Shown here: positions 11,689 through 25,619 of the stretch, one piece after another
How positions within the stretch are numbered: the stretch's first letter is position 1
Layout: each line of letters opens with the position of its first letter
Assembly: GCA_003313425.1 (NCBI GenBank)
Contig: NHZP01000016.1
Span: 868,001 to 932,000, forward strand
Length of the DNA: 64,000 nucleotides
Direction of reading: 5' to 3'
DNA from: Pseudopyrenochaeta lycopersici
Lineage: Eukaryota; Ascomycota; Dothideomycetes; Pleosporales; Pseudopyrenochaetaceae
The notes under the pieces: model-generated
What the model was told of the DNA's origin: nothing
Databases searched by the model: none
The model's input: only the letters and a program-made list of their open reading frames with translations
Program-made: the position numbers and the translations under genes

Positions 11689-12778
11689 CTACCGTCTCGC
11701 TCTAGGTTTCAGCTTCAACCCTTCCCCCTCTCCCTCCCCACGATCTTTCTTCAATTGCGCCTCAATCATCCTCCCGATATTCCCTCCACCCTGCGTAACG
11801 CCTCCTCGCAGCAAATCTACAATAACACGGCCCTGTGTGAGCGTCTCTTCAACTACACCCTCCACATTCTCAGGCCCTATACGGCCATACCATATCCCAC
11901 TTCCTCGTAGCGCATTGTCCTCCATGCTCGGGGGCACGTAGATGATCACGTTGCCAGCGTACTTGTGGCCGCCTACATGGCTAATCACTCCGACATCTGC
12001 GTCGATGCCTCTGCGCTGTAGTTCCTGGCGGAACGAGGCTTGAAGGAGGGGCCCGAGGATGCCGCAGCGTTGATCGCGGCCGCCGTGTCCGCAGATCAGA
12101 ATCGTGGGTCTGGTTATGGGTTCTGCGGGTGGCAGGTTCTCAGCCTTGGACTCGTCTCTGAGGAGATTCGCCTTCTGCTCTGCGGCCAGGCCGTCGTGCA
12201 TCGGGTGCAATGTACGCGCTTTCAGATACGCGGTCGCAAAGTCCGAGAAGCCCTCCGGCGTGTGCGGTAGCCTCGGTATGCGTTTGAACTGGGGAAACAA
12301 CAGCGCCGTTGTGGTATTCCGTGTTTCGCTCTTCGGTAACGAACTCGCTGTGATGAGCACATTGTTAAACGGCTACCACGCCACACATATTAGCACTTCC
12401 TACATTCCAGACGTGCGACGAGATGAATGGGGAAAACCAACCCACATCGAAACCAACACCGCCCCTCCCAACCACGCCTTTCAGCCCTCTGACAAAATCC
12501 CCCGTCTCGCCTTCGTCCTGCTCGATATTGCTTGCCCAGTCCTCCTTTCCCGTGCAGAAAATGACCTGCTCAGAGTACGCAGCCATGGTATTCAGCAGCG
12601 ACGCCTTGCGATCGATATCGAGGTCTGGCGGCGCGGCGGCGCATTCGCACGTCGGCGAGGGACATGTTTGCGTGTACGGTATTGCAGTCTGGCGGCGCGA
12701 CGGGGCGGTGGAGAATTGGCGGACGACGCGTATGCAGGGTGCTGGGGCACGGGATAGGCGTGCGAATGTGTATGCCAT
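11689..12778 (-). CDS. AIM32: Aim32-like thioredoxin-fold [2Fe-2S] protein
   Basis: This is a sucrase/ferredoxin-like family protein. Exons are 12778-12446 and 12372-11689 (338 residues). The intron 12445-12373 contains a CTAAT branch site and restores the family block PFNNVLITASSLP at the join. The C-terminal domain has CGHGGRDQRC (Cys about 205 and 214, spaced C-X8-C) and HVGGH (His about 243 and 247). These are the two-Cys/two-His ligand set known for Apd1/Aim32 bis-histidinyl [2Fe-2S] proteins. The N-terminus (Arg, Ser and Ala rich, RVVRQFSTAPSRR) looks mitochondrial. In yeast Aim32 is linked to mitochondrial redox control of import components; the same role here is inference. Confidence 0.92.
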
Positions 12779-13149
12779 TTGTACAGAATTGTGTGGGAGT
12801 GAGTGAGAGTACTGGGCGGTTCATTTACACAATTGTATATTTGAGGTTCGGAATCGTTTCCGCAATGATGACGTGAAGTCGGAGATGGCCGAGCTTCGGT
12901 CTTTTCAGATATAAACAGATGAGCAACGTCCTTCGTGTTCTTCTGTCAAGTTACACAAAAGCGAATGCCTATTCAGGAGTACCACCGGCGCTGAGGCTGA
13001 TATTTTTGCTATGGTGAGGGCAAGAGTTCGAGTGCCGAAATAGTCGCTCGTACCTATGTTGAATTATTTTGCAACTTTTGTGTGCCAGTGTCAGTCAGTG
13101 AAAGATTCACGAAGTTGATATGACGTTAACCAATGTGATAACATTGTAG
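12779..13149. other. Intergenic between AIM32 start and HET gene end
   Basis: These 371 bases probably contain the AIM32 promoter and the 3' region of the HET-domain gene. No tRNA fold or open frame of note was seen. One GAGTTCGAGTGCC (about 13026) resembles a Pol III B box, but I find no matching A box or acceptor stem. Confidence 0.5.
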
Positions 13150-15240
13150 TTAGATAATCTTCACTAACATATTGTGTTGGATGTAGGACGCCTCGGATCC
13201 ATCCTCTAAACACAAAATATCCGGGTCCCGCGAGTTACTCAACAATCCGATCCTCTCAAACTCACAGTCTTCCATTCTACTCACTGCTTCCTCGGAATCT
13301 TGTGTGACTTTCTTGAGCACTAGATACAAAAAGCTCTCGAAGTTGTGCTGGCCCCTGGCTTGGGTCTTTCCCATTAATTTGAAGCAATACACTGTATCAC
13401 CATCCTTCATCGGGCTACTACCTTGATCGAGGTCAAAGTCATTATGAATTATACTTGGCCGTACTTGCTCCCTGCATACTGATGCGACTCCCCATGCGCT
13501 GGTCATTTCACATCGCTTCGGACAGCAAAGGGTGGCTTGGATAAGAGTTCCGGAAAGTTTGATGTATCCTGACACTAGTTTCCCCACCGGATCGTCTCCC
13601 AAAGGAACAAAATTCGTTTCCACAATTGAGGCAAACAGATCTGTCCTACAGCCAGTAGGCGGCTTTACTTCGAGGCCTGCCCCTATGAGGCGCCTCCAGG
13701 TATAACTGATTGAGAATCCCGGGGCTTTGGGTTCAATAGATGCCCAAGAAAATGTCGGCGCCCGCCACTCTTCACATCTGCATCCAAGGTGGGAATGTTC
13801 GGATTCCCACGCCAGATCAGAGATCAAGTTCTCTTTCCAGAGACCGGCTGCATACTCCCACCCTGTTATCTGCCTCACGGTCCCCGCTATGCCTGACAAC
13901 GCTGCGAAGATATCACCTGGATATGAGCACCTCATCCTCGAATAGTCGGTCACGGCCCCCTCCCACCAATTAGCAACCGTACGAGGGGTAGATTTCATGA
14001 AGTTTAGTGCGGTTCGATGAAACTGATTTTTGGGGCTCAGCCATGCATTTGGGCTTCGATATGGGGAGTGTAGACTTCCGCATTCGCATGTTATTCGTTC
14101 CATGCACTCCCATAACAACTCGTTTTGACTGAAGTGCAGGTATCTTGTGCTCAAGAGGCGTTCTTGAAATACCCAACTCCGTCCTAACAGCGGGAGCTCT
14201 TTGAAATGATGTGATAAAGCTTTTCGTTTGCGGATTTTATTGAGGCCACTTGGAGCGACGGTACTCAGAGCCTGATCGATGTGCTCAAAGTTTGCTTTGC
14301 GAAACAAGCCATCCTCAGGACCCGAAGACGCTGAACCAGCAAAGGTAATTAGGGAGTTCTGGTAGATGTCTGCCATTTGAGCAGATTGAGCTTGCCAATC
14401 CTCGTCATCGTCTTGGATTATGCACAGTGAGTCTATCCACAAATATCGAAGCCCAAGCCGCCTAGTGAACTCGATAGCTTCTTGAAAAGTCTTTGGTAAG
14501 CTTTCCCATTGTATTCCTTCAGTATGAAGTGACAGCGTGTCCGGTTCCAATGTGGTTTTCAGTGGCTGTTTGCCACCCCAACAGTGACTAAGACAGGCGT
14601 AGTATGCCCTTTCATTATTTCCTTGCACTAGCCGAACATACTGGAAGTCAGGAAGGCCTACATCGATAATGCGAAGCGGCAGGATTGGTGGGCCAGAAGC
14701 AATATTTGATGAACATATTAGGCGATGATTCTTTATACAATCCTCAAGCCACCCCATCATAGTACGAAAGCTTTGATCTGAGCCGGTATAGCCAGATATA
14801 GGTGTTGCTTTAGGAATTACTGGATCATCTGCGACTATGAATTATCAGCAATGACCCCATACGTTATGCTCGTGTGCCTCACCCTCGAGGACGAATATCT
14901 CAGACGAACATCCCTGGTTTTCGAAATTCACTCCAGAACCTCTGAAATCTACGCCCAGCTGCTTAATATTCCTGGCTGAGCTTGAAAAGCTTCCAGAATA
15001 CCGAAAGTTCAGAGCATAGTCTTCTAACACAGCACCCAAGTCCGTGTTCTCGTTCTTAATCACATCACTCTCCCTTCCAACAGCCGTACAAGCAATATAA
15101 CAGTACCGGCACCCACACTCCAACGTTTTAGCTAGCGATGCTGTAGGATCCACATACGGCTTATCTGGCTCTTTCTGAGTTTTCTTCGAATACTTCTCAA
15201 TCTCCTGGCAGATCGAGCTATACTGTTCGGACATTGACAT
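13150..15240 (-). CDS. HET-domain protein (heterokaryon incompatibility type)
   Basis: Exons are 15240-14883 and 14834-13150 (680 residues). The intron 14882-14835 joins IFVLE to VADDPVIPK in frame. All three HET blocks are visible: AYYACLSHCWGG (about 196-207), LRYLWIDSLCIIQDDDEDW (about 248-266) and GRSWVFQERLLSTRYLHF further on. HET domains are found in fungal allorecognition and programmed cell death proteins and are structurally related to TIR domains. The N-terminus has a Cys cluster (LECGCRYCYIACTAVG). No NACHT, ankyrin or WD repeat follows, so this is a stand-alone HET protein. The start is uncertain: an in-frame ATG at 15354 would add 38 residues. The partner or trigger is unknown. 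Confidence 0.87.
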
Positions 15241-16790
15241 GTCAATATGAGCTGGGGAGTGCGATTGGGCATAACAGTGAGGTTCGCTTGAGCAAGGCAC
15301 ATTTTCAGTTCTTCTCCACTGGCGCAGGATGAAAGGCGCCTGTGCCGCATGCATGCAACGTGGTGCATGGGTTGTGATTGGCCATGCTCCAAGCCCGCAG
15401 TCCAACACCCTTGTGACGGAATGCGGCGCGGCACGGCGTGGCGAAGAGCGAAAACCACATCAATTTCAGACCACAAGCTTCTTGGTGATAGTTTTCCTTC
15501 AAATAATTAAAAAAAAACCGCTCCTGCCAAGAAAAAGTCAAATCTACGATCACCGGCCTCAACGAGACATGTGTGGACCACTTCATGCAAAGTGCTTAGT
15601 CACTGAGTGAGTGGCATCAAAAACACCTCCCTCTGCTTCTAGTACATCAGAATAAGTCGGATATAAGGGATTTTAGGCTAAAGCGACTTACACTTATCTA
15701 TTAGAGGAATAAGGAGTTAAATAGGTGCGTTTATTCTAGTTTCATCTCAACAGATATATTGTGCTGAAATTATAAAATTTAGCTATGTTCTAGAATTATT
15801 AAAATGCTATTACGCTCTTAGGCTGCAAGCAGAGATTGTGTCCAACGGGCGTTCATATCCGACCCATTCTTACGTACTAAAGCTGCATGATAAGTGGATC
15901 GATTAGCCTCCACAAAATCTACAAAATGCCCTCTGATATTTATGTTATTCGAGACTTCCTCCACTTTGTGGTAATGTTGCTCATCGCTTCTATCGTTTAG
16001 CAGTCAAATAGCTGGTGGGATCCAAGTTGTCACGCGACTGACGGCAAGCATGCCTCTACGGAGTGTCGATTATAACTAAATAATGAGTAAAGTACTGAAG
16101 ACTTAGTGAAAACTTACTAAAAAGATAACTATAGGTTAGAACAACGATCAAAGCGTTCATACACTGTGAAATCGAAGTAAATATTATTTTGGGAATATTT
16201 AATGACTTCGATACCTCTCCACCTTGGCCTGTGCCACATATCCTCACGATACAAGCGTGCAAAGGTGTAAATTTACTAACGTACCGGACCCAAAAATCTC
16301 GAAACCAAGTCATTTAAGGGCCTAAATATGTTCTCCATTCTTGGAACCTGTGTTGGGTGAAATATTCTCATTGGAGCTCTGGCCCGTCAATACCGCCCAT
16401 TTGGGTATATCTAAGGTTGTCGATATAGCAATGCATCAGAGGCCCGGTTTTCAGCAGATCTACAAAGTTGCTACTAGCTTCTGCACGAGCTATAGTCGCT
16501 GCCATGCCAGTATTGTTTTCCTTTGCCGCATATAACAGCTGGCTGAGACTGAGAACGGAGCTAGGTCGTGGAGCTTGTAAGGGCTAAGGAAACAGATCAA
16601 AGGCGTAGTGGTTGCATGATTGGACGACCATCTGGGCGAATAGAAGACGGGAAAGTTGGTGGCAGTGGTGCCTATGAGTGGACAGAGCCATCATACCGAG
16701 GCAGGCCTCGTGGCGGGATACTGTGCAATAAAGTACTAGAAGGATGAGAAGGAAATAGTGGAGGGGCAATCACTTCGCCTACAACGTTCA
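15241..16790. other. AT-rich intergenic region, possible decayed element
   Basis: This 1.55 kb separates the HET gene from the HMG-box gene. From about 15640 to 16320 it is distinctly A/T-rich, full of stop codons, and has only short frames. It contains the small inverted repeat listed at 15653-15690. It could be a remnant of a transposon degraded by RIP, but no transposase similarity is readable. Confidence 0.45.
15653..15690. repeat. Short inverted repeat (TAAGTCG / CGACTTA)
   Basis: TAAGTCG at 15653-15659 is mirrored by CGACTTA at 15684-15690 around a 24-base loop, at the left border of the A/T-rich stretch. It could be a subterminal repeat of a degraded DNA transposon, or chance. Confidence 0.35.
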
Positions 16791-18386
16791 TCAGATCAGG
16801 TCTGTAGTTGGTTCCTTTCCCTTCGATCGGAGAACCTGGGCTGTAATCGAGGCGCTACTGACGGTCTTGCATCGTTCTATACCCTCTACCAGTTTCTTTC
16901 GTTTAATTATGCGAACTGAGTCATCAATACGACCTTTGACTGCTAGTGCTTGTACTCCTGTCTGTTCCTGCTCTCCCCACTTCTGGTATGCCGCAACGAA
17001 AGGAGCCTTTTCTTCTGAACTCATTTGGTTCCAGAGTTCGGACATTAGGTTACCGAGTTCTTGTCCTGAAGGAATATTAATCTTCCTTTAGCCTTATAGT
17101 ATATTTCACAAGAGCGTACCTTTAACACCACCCTGGAGGCCAGACTTCTCTGCGGAAAGTTCATCCTTCAATCGATCCCGCTCTGCGAGAACGAAGAACT
17201 TGTACGGGCTATCAGTTTGTGTTGACCGATCTGCAGGTTGTTGCAATTGCATATTTAATAGGCCCAGAGGCTTGTTCTTGACCGTGTTATCATCTGGCGA
17301 GCGTCTGAGGTATCGGGCTTTTGCAGAAGAATGCGCGGCAAGCTCCGAGCAGTTCAAGTTGTGTTCCGTGTGAGTGTGAGGGACCATGACTGCACCTGAA
17401 AAATTTGCCGTGGGCCTTGAGTAATCCGGGAGGTCGCTCTTAACTGCAGAAGACGGGGATATATGAACAGGCATTTGGCTGTCAGCCCTATTGCATGCCT
17501 AGTTCGAAGTCAGCGTATATTCCCGGGAAGAGATAATCACTCGCAGGCAAGTAATCAGGCTGAAGTTGCTGCTTGAATAGTTTACCTTGTTTGGTGCTTG
17601 AGACGAACCATAATCACCTACTCTACTATACTGTGCGTCAGAGAATGAACTACAACTTTTGATTACTGTCACTTCCGCATACCTTTTTGAAGAACACACT
17701 GAAACCGCCTTCTCTCCAGCGCCGTAATTTATGGATCTTTTTGTATACCAGTCCTCAATTGCGAACTCTGGGCGCTGTCGGTTTGGCATATCATCAAGAA
17801 TCTGTCCGTATGCGGATGTAATCTTCTGATTCAGCAGCACCATGCTGTCCTTGATGACCCGGAACTTCTGACGCGAGACAACTGCGATTGCCTCCTTGGG
17901 CTCCTCACAAATGGTATCCAGATGGTCAAATGCTTGAAGGAGTTGATAAGCATGTTCTGGAATAGATTCTGGCCATTGTATAATACCTTCGTCGGGGCTT
18001 ACCTGAAGAGGCGTGAAGAAGGCTTGTAAGTTCAATGGATGTACAGGATCTTGTGTGACAGTGCCTGGATGACCCCAATGCCCACTAGCTGCTGCAGTCA
18101 GGACGTTTAAGATGCGATGGACATCATCTTGAGGCATATCATTGTCAATAGCGAGTTGTGACACATCGGCGGCGCGCTCAATCGCGAGAAAAGCTGCCTT
18201 CGTCTGAGAAAACGTAGGCTGTTCATCAACTCCACGAGATCTCCAGTACTCACGCGCCCGGTTCATCATTATATGAAGGACTCGACGGGCATGATCTTCG
18301 GTGGTTTGTGCGGATATGGCGACATTTCGAGGTGCGAGAAACGTGAAGAGTTGGTTAACGGCGGCTTGGTCTGTCGCGGAGGCCAT
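16791..18386 (-). CDS. HMG-box protein, function unknown
   Basis: Exons are 18386-17586, 17498-17120 and 17065-16791 (484 residues). Introns are 17585-17499 and 17119-17066. The first 267 residues form a soluble helical region I do not recognise. A polar linker follows. Residues of about 365-430 read as an HMG box: PYKFFVLAERDRLKDEL, then LGNLMSELWNQMSSEEKAPF and VAAYQKW, with the Trp and the SEEKAPF turn in the expected places. The second intron lies inside the box and joins GGVKG to QELGN. The tail is basic (IIKRKKLVEG). It is therefore a likely nuclear DNA-binding or chromatin protein. It is not a MAT1-2-1 match by its box sequence. It is a tandem neighbour of the MFS gene on the same strand. 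Confidence 0.72.
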
Positions 18387-18780
18387 GGTAATGAAATAGC
18401 AAGAATGGTAGTATGCGAATTGACATCAAAATATCGGGCACGCCAGCTGCTTATATAGCCTAGAGGAGGGGGGGAGGGTGAAAGATTCTCTTTCTGTGAC
18501 GGTGAAGAGTACCGGGCTTTCGTGAGCTTTTTCACTTAAACAACGAAACTTGTGAGCATGAACGAAGTATTACATTTGATGTTGCCTAAAGTGTTGTGGC
18601 GGATACACAAGGTAGGGAAATAATTTCTAGGATCTGTTGAAAAATATTGGACGTAGAAGAAAGTTCGGTCCTGTCGCGTTGCACTCTAAACTGAGCTTGT
18701 CACAGTTGCTTCTGTCTGTGGCATGAGATTTCTGCTGGGTGACTAACCTGAACACTGCATACATGCCTCCCATGCGCATC
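18387..18780. other. Intergenic between MFS gene end and HMG-box gene start
   Basis: It holds the promoter of the HMG-box gene and the 3' end region of the MFS gene (both minus strand). I see nothing else. Confidence 0.5.
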
Positions 18781-20508
18781 CTACGCACGACCATTCTGTC
18801 GCCGTTCGACCTTCCCTTTCACTTTCTCGGGAAGGAGCCTCAATATGCCAAGAAGCCCAAGAGCGAGAAGGACATTGACAAACCAGAAGAGATAGCCACC
18901 CAAGATGCGGTACTTCACTCCAATAGCATATAAGCTCGTCGCTAAGGCAGGTGCTACAGCTCGCAACCCACTTTGCAGTGCCAATGCCATAGCGTTCAGC
19001 GTTCCCAGAGTCTCGTGCGATGGGGCGATGTCATTCAGCGCGAGCTGTACGCCGGCTGGTACACGTCAGCAAAATCCTGGAATGGAAGATGAACGTGAAC
19101 TCACTGAATGCCATAGCAACGCCACTTCCTAGAACAAGCAGAGGAGGCGCGGTAGCCCAGAAGAAATATTTTTTCCCGTTCCATAACAGCAAATTGTAAA
19201 CTGGGTTGACGGCAAAGAATACAGGCCATACACATGCACAAATCCAGAGTACTCGTCCAGTACCAACGCGCTTGTGCAATGGAGGGAAGACAAGGAGGAG
19301 CCAAGCTGCCTGTGAAGCTCCGGCCAAGGCTGTGAAAATGGCGATAAGCTCTGGTGAGAATCCAATGCCACCCAATTTGATGGGAGTGTAGAGAAATACT
19401 GGGTTGACGGCGGTAAATGTGAATGCAAGGAGCATGACGTAATTGTATATGAAGAGGACCTGGGAGACACCAGGGTGTTTAATGAGTTGCCAAGCAGACA
19501 TAGGCGGCGCGTCAGTCGACTTCTTGCTGTCACGGTGGATGTGAAGTGTCTACAACATGCTTAGCCATTCGATCATGCTGAAACACAAAATGCAAACTCA
19601 AGCTGGGTTAAACATATGCAGACTCACTTCTTTGACGAAGAACAAAGTCAAGAGAGCGGCAGATAACGCAATAGCCGAAGTGACGATTCCCGGCAACGCA
19701 TATGGGTAATCGTGAAAGAACCGAATCTTGCCAAAAGTCAATGTATACTTCTCGGCCGGCCTCTCAAGCGCACCACCTATGTTTAATTAGGCATCAATGT
19801 TATGAGAGACTCAGGGATGACACCTACCAATCAATGGCCCCATGAATAGACCCAGGTTTCGGCCAAACGCAAAATAGCTGAATGCCCGGGCTTGGGTAAA
19901 TTTGGTGCTATTCTCACTGAGCATAGCCCTCACCGTAACTACTGACCCAGCGAAGACGCCCGCAAAGCAGCGTGCTAGAATCATTTGCCACAGGCTCTGG
20001 CTCATACCGAACAAGGTCGTAGCGATAGCAACACCGATTAATGATGCAATTAGGATAGGTTTTCTACCCCATTTATCAGAAGCCTTAAGAAAAGATTAGC
20101 CACATGAAAGTCAGCGGATGGTCTACATACCCTGCCCCAGAAAATCATAACGCACATCTGCGTTGCGCTGAATAAACTTTCAATCAAGCCTGAGTAGAAG
20201 CCGACGTCCTCTTTCTGGACGCTGCCCACTTGTTCAATCATAAAATTGATGTAAGGGAAAATGGAGAAGAAGGCAATAGGTTCCACCACACTCGTGTAGC
20301 ACAGTAAGAAAATCTGCTTCTTCGGCAGGGGCTTGTCCTCATCATCATCATTGTCTTCTTCTGGGTTGGGGGCGCCGGGGTCAACTGCTTCAGATGTTGG
20401 GTCGATAGGTACTGCTAAAGTTGCTGATTCCAAGTTGGCGAGAAGAGGCGTTGTCTCATCGCATGCTTTGATGCCTGATGCATCCTGGGTGGTGGTGGAT
20501 GGAGCCAT
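18781..20508 (-). CDS. MFS transporter, DHA1-like
   Basis: This is a twelve-helix major facilitator. Five exons: 20508-20131, 20083-19828, 19776-19628, 19549-19105 and 19055-18781 (500 residues). The four introns are 47-78 bases and phases agree throughout. The N-terminal 65 residues are acidic (EEDNDDDEDK) and cytosolic. MFS motif A reads GRASDKWGRKPILIA across the first splice, after YINFMIEQV in helix 1-2. The second half begins near LIKHPGVSQVLFIYNY. The closest fungal relatives are DHA1 exporters of the tetracycline-resistance/ZIF1-like branch; the substrate is unknown. No biosynthetic cluster surrounds it, so a dedicated metabolite-export role is not indicated. Confidence 0.88.
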
Positions 20509-21251
20509 TCCTCCAAGGGGGTCCGGATTATGGAAAGACGATATGTGATAAAATTTTGGATTAGGACCAAACGCCTTACAGTTAGAGTTAACAAAAGCCC
20601 GTGAAGATCAATGCATTGCGAGGAAACCTCAGAAGATGCCAAAAAGGTTGTAAATGACCAGAGCCGGATGTTGAGTCAGATTTAAGCATCTAGAAGAGCA
20701 GCGCGTCGCTGGAAGCCGTCCCGGACCCCGATGCTTACGCTTGCGCTAGTGTATTGTCTTTACCAGATTAGGCATTGAGCTCTGTTGTCTCGAACGCCAT
20801 CTCAGGCAAGCCTTGGTTTCAAATGTACGGTATGTTGGCTCTTATGTAGCGTGCAAGGCGTACATATATAAGTATCCATTGTATACATCCTCCTGGAAAG
20901 AACTTTTGTGTGCGAGTAGTGATGCTAAAGAAGTGTAATCACGTCATCCAGAGACAAAATAACCAATTGTAGAGGGATCTGAAAAGTGTCGATAGGGTCT
21001 AAGCTACAATCTTAAGATCCTTACTACACCTCCACGTGTGAGCTCAAGCTCCTCCATAAGTCAATCACCCAACCATTGGCCCGCTGTGCTATTTTGTGAA
21101 CAACCGAACATGTATGAAACCCCGGGTTAACAGAGCGCCGATACAAGTATGCCTCCGCTACAAGGCTTATCATGATCTCGAGAACCGTACGCAAGGATAC
21201 GCTGGAAGTGCGTTAGTCGCATTTTCAATCAAAGGAAGAAATTCTATTACC
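20509..21251. other. Intergenic between actin 3' end and MFS start
   Basis: These 743 bases contain the MFS promoter and the actin 3' region. No further open frame or RNA gene was recognised. Confidence 0.5.
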
Positions 21252-22838
<1,587 letters not shown>

Positions 22839-23875
22839 GTTGGCTGATTAGGGTGAGATTAGAGAGGTGTGGATGGGCGGGTGGCTGTTAATTTGGGCTT
22901 GCTGGAGCAATTGAGTATCAGTACACGATGCTCAGAGATGCCGCGGATATGGCAAGTGGAACGAGGGCGCGAATGTCGGGGGAGCTTACAGGCTGCGGAC
23001 GGTGGTGTGGTTAAGGATCTTGTGCGAGAGGCAAAGGTTGGTGGGTGCCGCTTATTTAGCAGTGCACTGGCCTTGGCCAGATTTAGCGGGGTGAGAAGGA
23101 GCGAAGAGGTTGGGTTACAGAGCCGCTGGCTATCTTGACAGCACTTCACACGGCAATCTCAGCGTCTGGCATTCGATTCGGCAGCAGAGATTTCCATTGG
23201 CATCTTTATAGTCGCCTCCCAGCGGCACTCTAGGCTTCTCAATTTCTATTTTGGTGGTGTGTACGCAATCTCCCGCCACAGCACGAGGAAGTTGCAGTAC
23301 ACGCATGCCATGGCAGACCGCCAGGCAGCGCTTTTATTCCCTTGGCACAGAGCCAGGAGAGACACTCTACTGCGTACTACGTGTTCCCTAAGGCGCGTGC
23401 TTAGAGACGGTCTGGTCCTGGCATGAAGCATTGCAATCCCCAGCCATCCGCTGCTCACCGCCAACTCTCAACATCCCAGCTGGCGAATACGAGGAGCGTC
23501 CCACTATGTCACGTGGTGAGGGGCAGAGCCAGCGCAAGGCGGACACAGTGCATGAGATGCCATCCCTAGTTACCTTTGTATGATTGAGTTTACATTTCAA
23601 AAATCCCAGTGGTTGTTCTCAGACGCTGTATAATCAGTATGTTAGACTTCAGCTCCTTCAGCAGCGGGATGCGACAAGTTACCAGCCATGGAAGGCCCGC
23701 GAACCTCGTGGTCTCTTCTTGCGCCGTCGGCCGACTAGGGCAGCGTCATCTGGCTTGGTGCCAAAATTTATTTCAGATGCCTACATAAATCTTACATGGT
23801 ACCAACTGAGATCATCCCTCCACACACGAAACGTCTTACATTTACCTATCGCGACTATTCACATATTCTGATAAT
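22839..23875. promoter_or_regulatory. Divergent intergenic region, actin / FES1
   Basis: About 1 kb lies between the two start codons. A TATA-like GCTAAATAAG on the minus strand (23060-23051) is about 215 bases upstream of the actin ATG. It could serve actin if an untranslated leader is present. Only short incidental frames occur. Confidence 0.35.
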
Positions 23876-24565
23876 ATGAATGACCCACACTTGAATAATC
23901 TCCTGAAATGGGGTATCCAAAACTCTGAAGCCTCGCGAAACGATCCTTCAGCGACAGCACAGCAGCCGCCTGTTGCAATCGATTACGAGGCGCTACGAAG
24001 TGTTTTCAGCGGAGAGAAAATGCTTTCTGTTAAGGAACATATAGAAAATATGATAAAAATCGTTGAGGACGAGGAAGCTCCGCTCGGGACACGGGCTTTA
24101 GCATTCGAAGAAATTGAAAATCAAATCCTAAATTTGGACAACGCGAATGACATGGCAAACTCGGAGCTCTGGACGCGGGTAGTAAAGCAGCTGGAGAACG
24201 ACGAGGCCAGTTTACGAGCATGGGCTGCATGGGTTTGCAGTACTGCTGTCCAGAACAACACCAAAACCCAGGAGAAAGTAAGTATTATTTTCGGCCTTAC
24301 ATACCTCTAAATGTAAGCTGACAGACCGTAGCTTCTGACAGGTGGCACCCTCCCGATACTCGTACGTATGGCCACCTCCGACAGCGACAGGGAAGTCCGG
24401 AAGAAAGCGATTAACGCCCTCTCGTCCTCTGTGCGCAATTTCCAACCTGCCCTCGATGCAACCCTTTCGATTATGCCAGCCAATTTCAAGCCACAGGAGC
24501 AGCTGGATGCAAACGACATGGAATCGGTGGACATACTGATCAACAAGCTCCGTGCGAGCCTATAA
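23876..24565 (+). CDS. FES1: Hsp70 nucleotide exchange factor Fes1
   Basis: This is a cytosolic ADP/ATP exchange factor of the HspBP1/Fes1 armadillo family that releases substrate from Hsp70. Exons are 23876-24277 and 24332-24565 (211 residues). The intron 24278-24331 joins NNTKTQEK to [10 protein letters not shown]. The N-terminus [17 protein letters not shown] is the typical Fes1 opening, and two armadillo-like repeats follow ([34 protein letters not shown]). The length is slightly short relative to many orthologues but complete. It is tail-to-tail with the proteasome chaperone gene. Confidence 0.94.
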
Positions 24566-24787
24566 GAAGTTGAAACATGCATTGGGCTGGCGTTTCGGTC
24601 CTATATCTGGGTTAGCATTATAGAGGCGTATTTGTCATACAAATGAATATCTCTTAGGGAAGAAGCGGATGGACGTACTGCTGGCTTGATGGTTTGCAAG
24701 TTCAGTTTGGAGCCTTGTGCGCTCCTTCAAGTTGTCTGCAGCTTTGAATTCCCAAATTCTGCTCTGAGTCTCGTGATAAATGAAGTT

Positions 24788-25322
24788 TCACAAGACTTCC
24801 AACACCAAACCAATCAATTGTCCATATTCCTCCCTTCCGCCCATGTTTTTGTCTAGCCCCATGCCAACAACAACCAGCCTCGTTTCTCGCTCATCGCGAT
24901 TTTTGATAGCACTGGCGATTTGCGTTGCGAGTGTTTGGCCAAGAACATCAAGTGTCGGCACAGTGCCGCCCAAGATTGTGGTAGCTGTAAGATGGTGCAA
25001 AGGAAGGAGATCAGACGCCGGGTCGTCGTCATCGCGGTCGAGGTAGGCGACAGATGTCATAGAAGCATCGGTCGCAGCGATGTCGAGAGGTACATGTACC
25101 TAATAAAGTGTTAGTCAATGTTACATTCCGGAATTTCGAAGGGATGCATATGCATACCCAATGTGCTAATCGTCCGTTCTGGGTGACTGTGATTAATATC
25201 TTGTCTGTGAAAGTGATGACCGTTGCGATCGTCTGAATGCCCTTGACGATGGACGAGGCCGTCTTTGTGCGTGCTGGGTATGGGGCTGATGTCACAGTGT
25301 AATCCTCCGAAGTCGTTGCCAT
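24788..25322 (-). CDS. Proteasome assembly chaperone 3 (PAC3/Poc3-like)
   Basis: Exons are 25322-25158 and 25099-24788 (158 residues). The intron 25157-25100 (GTATGC..TTAG) joins QNGRLAHW to VHVPLDIAA. The fold signature of the PSMG3/Pac3 family is visible: ITFTDKILITVTQNGRLAHW, then LGGTVPTLDVLGQTLATQ and LVVVGMGLDKN before the terminal EYGQLIGLVLEV helix. With a Pac4 partner this family helps assemble the proteasome alpha ring. It is short, as expected for the family. It is head-to-head with the Ecm16 helicase gene. Confidence 0.85.
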
Positions 25323-25619
25323 GATCGCAAGCTGCTCAGTGGTGTTCTTATCAATCGTATGCTCGAGAATGGGGTATCCAGGCGGAGAGGCAAGCGTGAG
25401 AGGGCTGAAGTCTACCTGAGGGTTGCACTTGCCAACTGTGCAGTATATGGCACTTTGTAGTTACCAGACTAGCTGCTGCACTGACAAAGCTACCTCTCGA
25501 ACTCGTGGCCCGCGAGAATGGATTCTGCCACCGCCTTGACGTTAGCGCCTCCGACATGCCGATCCCCGCCAAAATTTCGAGCATCTGGAAAGCTCACGCC
25601 TCAAGTTCAATCCGCCAAT
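25323..25619. promoter_or_regulatory. Compact bidirectional promoter, PAC3-like / ECM16
   Basis: Only 297 bases separate the two start codons, so both transcripts must start within this interval. No TATA box was seen. The minus-strand frame at 25584-25351 is probably incidental. Confidence 0.5.

Noticed and set aside
13020..13045. tRNA-like B box (GAGTTCGAGTGCC)
   Set aside because: No A box at the right distance and no acceptor stem can be paired.
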